Shown here: in pieces, positions 51,870 to 54,122 of the stretch
Layout: each line of letters opens with the position of its first letter
How positions within the stretch are numbered: position 1 is the stretch's first letter
DNA from: VGNY01 sp964549635
GTDB lineage: Bacteria > Chloroflexota > Dehalococcoidia > GIF9 > UBA5629
Assembly (NCBI GenBank): GCA_964549635.1
Contig: CAZJVJ010000010.1
Span: forward strand, 1 to 54,122
Reading direction: 5' to 3'
Length of the DNA: 54,122 nucleotides
The notes under the pieces: model-generated
Told to the model about the DNA's origin: nothing
The model's database searches: none
Seen by the model: the letters and a program-made list of their open reading frames with translations, nothing else
Position numbers and translations under genes: made by a program

Positions 51870-53351
51870 CTATATCCCTTTGGGTGTCACTCCCAATCTG
51901 TCGAACGAGTACTTCTCTTGAACGGGAATGCCTGCCAGACGTTTGGCAATATTCTTCGTCTTCTCGACATCATAACTGCCAATAATGGCTATCTGCTCCA
52001 TCCTTGGTGAGCCACCACCGTGAACGCCAGCATACTGCATGACACCGGCGAGCTCTGAACATGATATAGCCTGTACCCAGCGAAAAGCACGGTGTATGTC
52101 TTCAATAGACACGTTGGGGTTCCTTTTCATGTACTTCTCAAGAAATGGGCGGGTCTCTGGATTAAGCCAGTCCTCCTCGCGGGGCAAAGTTGCCGGCATA
52201 CCACCAGCAATATCTGACAAAATGTCATATTCGTGGTAGATATTCATCCCAGCATGCCTGCGGCTGACATTACAATAAAGGACATCTGGAACATACGCCC
52301 CTGAGCTTGATCGCTGGGCATTAATGGCAGCAGCGATGCCCGTTCCATAGCAGAGCTCGGACGTACAAATCAATTCAACCAGCTTTTCCCTTACATGCGG
52401 TTCCCGTTCTATCCCGTTACACTCAGCCATTAAGGCAGTGGCGCCAGTGAGCACATCTGTCATGGCCGGCTTACATCCCGTATAGCTATGGCGATGATAT
52501 AAAGCGAACATAAGGGCCAGGTGGCCACCAAACTCGTATTCACCATTCAAAAACACCCTCTCCCAGGGGACAAACACGTTATCGAAAACCGTCATAGAGT
52601 CTGCTGAGCCATAAGGACCGGGCATACCGAGCTTTTTAGAAGTCTCATAAACTGCAGCGCTGACAATCTGCTTCACTCCATCTTCATCAGCAGGAATGGC
52701 ACAACAGACTGCCCAAGGACCTTCCTCCTTGGTCAATCGCCTCGTTGGTAAGACTAAAATCCATTCCACAACAGGAGCAACTGAATTGTGTACCTTAGCA
52801 CCTCTGATAACAATACCATCGCTCTTAGTTTCCACTACACGAACGTAGAGGTCAGGGTCTAATTGCTCATGCGGCCTCCACGGTCGGTTACCTTTTACAT
52901 CTGTCTGAGCAGCACAACCAGTGCAGTCATTTTCCTGAAAATCTTTGAGCCAATTAAGAAAGCGCTTGTGGTACTCAGTCCCGAATGCCTTGTCGACCTC
53001 ATAGGAAATTACATAAATAGCATTTATGGTGTCACAGCCCATACACCTGGCAATACACCCGCCTACCTGGTGACAGGTTAACCTAGTCATACGCTGCTTC
53101 GCCAGCAAATCAGCGACGCTCTGGTGTATATGGCAAAATCGGTTAATTTTCTTACCTGTCAGATGAGAGGTTGCTGTAATTATATCTTCGTACTCTGCAA
53201 ATTCCGGGGTGTACACCATATCGTAGGTTTTGGCCAGCACATTGATTGCGCCCTCCAGCCGGGGATGGTCACGGTCTATAAGCTTACCACCCATATACAC
53301 GTTCCGCTTCATCCTGCTCAGCCTTTTCCGATACTCGCTCGATGTAATCAT
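51870..53351 (-). CDS. 4-hydroxybutyryl-CoA dehydratase / vinylacetyl-CoA isomerase family
   Basis: 493 residues of the HpaB/4-BUDH flavoprotein family. All four iron-sulfur ligands known from AbfD of Clostridium aminobutyricum are present: C99 and C103 (GGCIARC, at the same numbers) and H286 and C293 (HRHSYTGC, seven apart as in AbfD). This separates it from 4-hydroxyphenylacetate 3-monooxygenases, which lack the cluster. It would dehydrate 4-hydroxybutyryl-CoA to crotonyl-CoA by a ketyl radical, with FAD and [4Fe-4S]. Extra C143, C146 (NDCTGC) may bind nothing. GAGAAGAG lies before the ATG. Substrate could differ. Confidence 0.88.
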   Translation of the reverse strand: MITSSEYRKRLSRMKRNVYMGGKLIDRDHPRLEGAINVLAKTYDMVYTPEFAEYEDIITATSHLTGKKINRFCHIHQSVADLLAKQRMTRLTCHQVGGCIARCMGCDTINAIYVISYEVDKAFGTEYHKRFLNWLKDFQENDCTGCAAQTDVKGNRPWRPHEQLDPDLYVRVVETKSDGIVIRGAKVHNSVAPVVEWILVLPTRRLTKEEGPWAVCCAIPADEDGVKQIVSAAVYETSKKLGMPGPYGSADSMTVFDNVFVPWERVFLNGEYEFGGHLALMFALYHRHSYTGCKPAMTDVLTGATALMAECNGIEREPHVREKLVELICTSELCYGTGIAAAINAQRSSSGAYVPDVLYCNVSRRHAGMNIYHEYDILSDIAGGMPATLPREEDWLNPETRPFLEKYMKRNPNVSIEDIHRAFRWVQAISCSELAGVMQYAGVHGGGSPRMEQIAIIGSYDVEKTKNIAKRLAGIPVQEKYSFDRLGVTPKGI

Positions 53352-53389
53352 CTCTTCTCCTTCATAACCTTTCTCAAACTTGCACCATT

Positions 53390-54122
53390 TTATATGGTAG
53401 CACCACCATCTATAGCCAAAACTTGACCCGTCACATAGCTGGAAGCATCAGAAGCAAAGTAGATAGCAGCTCCCACCATTTCATCAGGCTCAGCAATGCG
53501 CTTCATCGGCGTTAACATTATAGCGCCCTGGAGTATATCAGGGTTACCCCATAGTGCTTCACTGAAGCGTGTCCTTGTGAGCCCAGGAGCTATGCAGTTC
53601 ACCCTTATATTATATTGAGCCCACTGCTGTGCCATAACCTTGGTCGCCATGATGACACCGGCTTTACTTATAGAGTAGACTGGCAATATATCCGGGGTAA
53701 TGCCAGCCGTGGAAGCAATGTTGATAATTCTACCACCTCCCTGCTCCCGCATCACCCTGGCCACTGCCTGGCTGAGAAAAAATAGTCCCTTTAGATTAAG
53801 GTTCATTATGGCATCCCAGGCACGCTCTTCTATATCAATCGCTGCATCCATAGTAGGGTTAGTAGCGGCGTTGTTCACCAAGATATCTATCCTGCCAAAT
53901 TCATCTTTAACCCTATCAACCAGATTCTTTATTTCCTCCATTCTTCCTACATGAGCCGCTACTGGTAGTACCTTTCTGCCCAATTGCTTGATTTCATCAG
54001 CCACAGCCTCAAGATCAGGCAATTTCCTGCTGGCTAACGCAACATCAGCGCCAGCCTTAGCTAATCCAACTGCAATCGCCTTACCAATGCCTCGGCTGCC
54101 ACCCGTTACCAGAGCCAGCCTG
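53390..54122 (-). CDS. short-chain dehydrogenase/reductase, N-terminus cut by the window edge
   Basis: About 244 residues visible. TGGSRGIGKAIAVGLA is the NAD(P)-binding site, close to the right edge; NNAATNP, then INIASTAGI, and the YSISKAG catalytic tyrosine-lysine are present, with PGLTRTRF and YVTGQVLAIDGG at the end, so this is a classical SDR. Only the first few residues are missing. It lies 38 bases upstream of the dehydratase gene and may oxidise a hydroxyacyl-CoA or alcohol; co-transcribed. Confidence 0.92.
   Translation of the reverse strand, partial: RLALVTGGSRGIGKAIAVGLAKAGADVALASRKLPDLEAVADEIKQLGRKVLPVAAHVGRMEEIKNLVDRVKDEFGRIDILVNNAATNPTMDAAIDIEERAWDAIMNLNLKGLFFLSQAVARVMREQGGGRIINIASTAGITPDILPVYSISKAGVIMATKVMAQQWAQYNIRVNCIAPGLTRTRFSEALWGNPDILQGAIMLTPMKRIAEPDEMVGAAIYFASDASSYVTGQVLAIDGGATI

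Noticed and set aside
1..54122. tRNA, rRNA, CRISPR array, insertion sequence or phage genes
   Set aside because: No T-arm-like sequence with a matching cloverleaf, no repeat-spacer pattern and no intact transposase or integrase was found by eye; a tRNAscan or repeat search could overturn this.

Overview
The window reads as a chromosomal segment of an anaerobic, probably Dehalococcoidia-like member of the Chloroflexota. The main reasons are the run rpsB-tsf-pyrH-frr-cdsA-dxr-rseP-ispG-proS, which resembles the Dehalococcoides order as I remember it, the non-mevalonate isoprenoid genes, a short EF-Ts, cobalamin riboswitches, and acyl-CoA catabolic genes with a 4-hydroxybutyryl-CoA dehydratase-type enzyme. 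The assignment is inference; no rRNA or tRNA gene was seen.

Layout. 0-1.6 kb: a MarR regulator followed by a nitronate monooxygenase (cut by the left edge), divergent from a GreA-type factor fused to a recombinase-like N-terminal domain. 1.7-6.7 kb: two paralogous large/small pairs of acyl-CoA dehydrogenases. 6.8-15.9 kb: translation, nucleotide, phospholipid and isoprenoid housekeeping genes. 15.9-20.8 kb: two near-identical 99-nt cobalamin riboswitches, each with its own terminator, one controlling a BtuF-like binding protein and the other an 1106-residue secreted, C-terminally anchored protein with Asp-box repeats. This is the strongest candidate for an undescribed system: a Gram-positive-style surface corrinoid receptor. 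20.9-28.3 kb (minus strand): thrS-infC-rpmI-rplT-pheS-pheT followed by three small membrane proteins; infC appears to start at AUA. 28.5-30 kb: a tandem HNH-like zinc protein divergent from an unknown gene, sharing a bidirectional promoter. 30-37.8 kb (minus): a Liv-type ABC importer operon containing an acyl-CoA ligase, driven by a strong promoter with palindromes downstream of it, divergent from an NDP-forming acyl-CoA synthetase alpha-like gene (38-39.5 kb); a second Liv-type binding protein follows. 41-46.3 kb: rsmD-coaD, ferredoxin, two methyltransferases, proC, yggS and a carbonic anhydrase-like gene. 46.3-48 kb: a decayed region with a methyltransferase pseudogene and an HNH pseudogene. 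48-51 kb: leuS and a small metallopeptidase. 51-54.1 kb (minus): an SDR, a 4-hydroxybutyryl-CoA dehydratase family enzyme and an enoyl-CoA hydratase.

How it fits together. The accessory genes point to growth on carboxylic acids: Liv-type uptake, CoA activation by the ligase, dehydrogenation by heteromeric acyl-CoA dehydrogenases, hydration by the crotonase and oxidation by the SDR, with an ADP-forming-type synthetase possibly recovering energy. The cobalamin-controlled genes suggest corrinoid scavenging.
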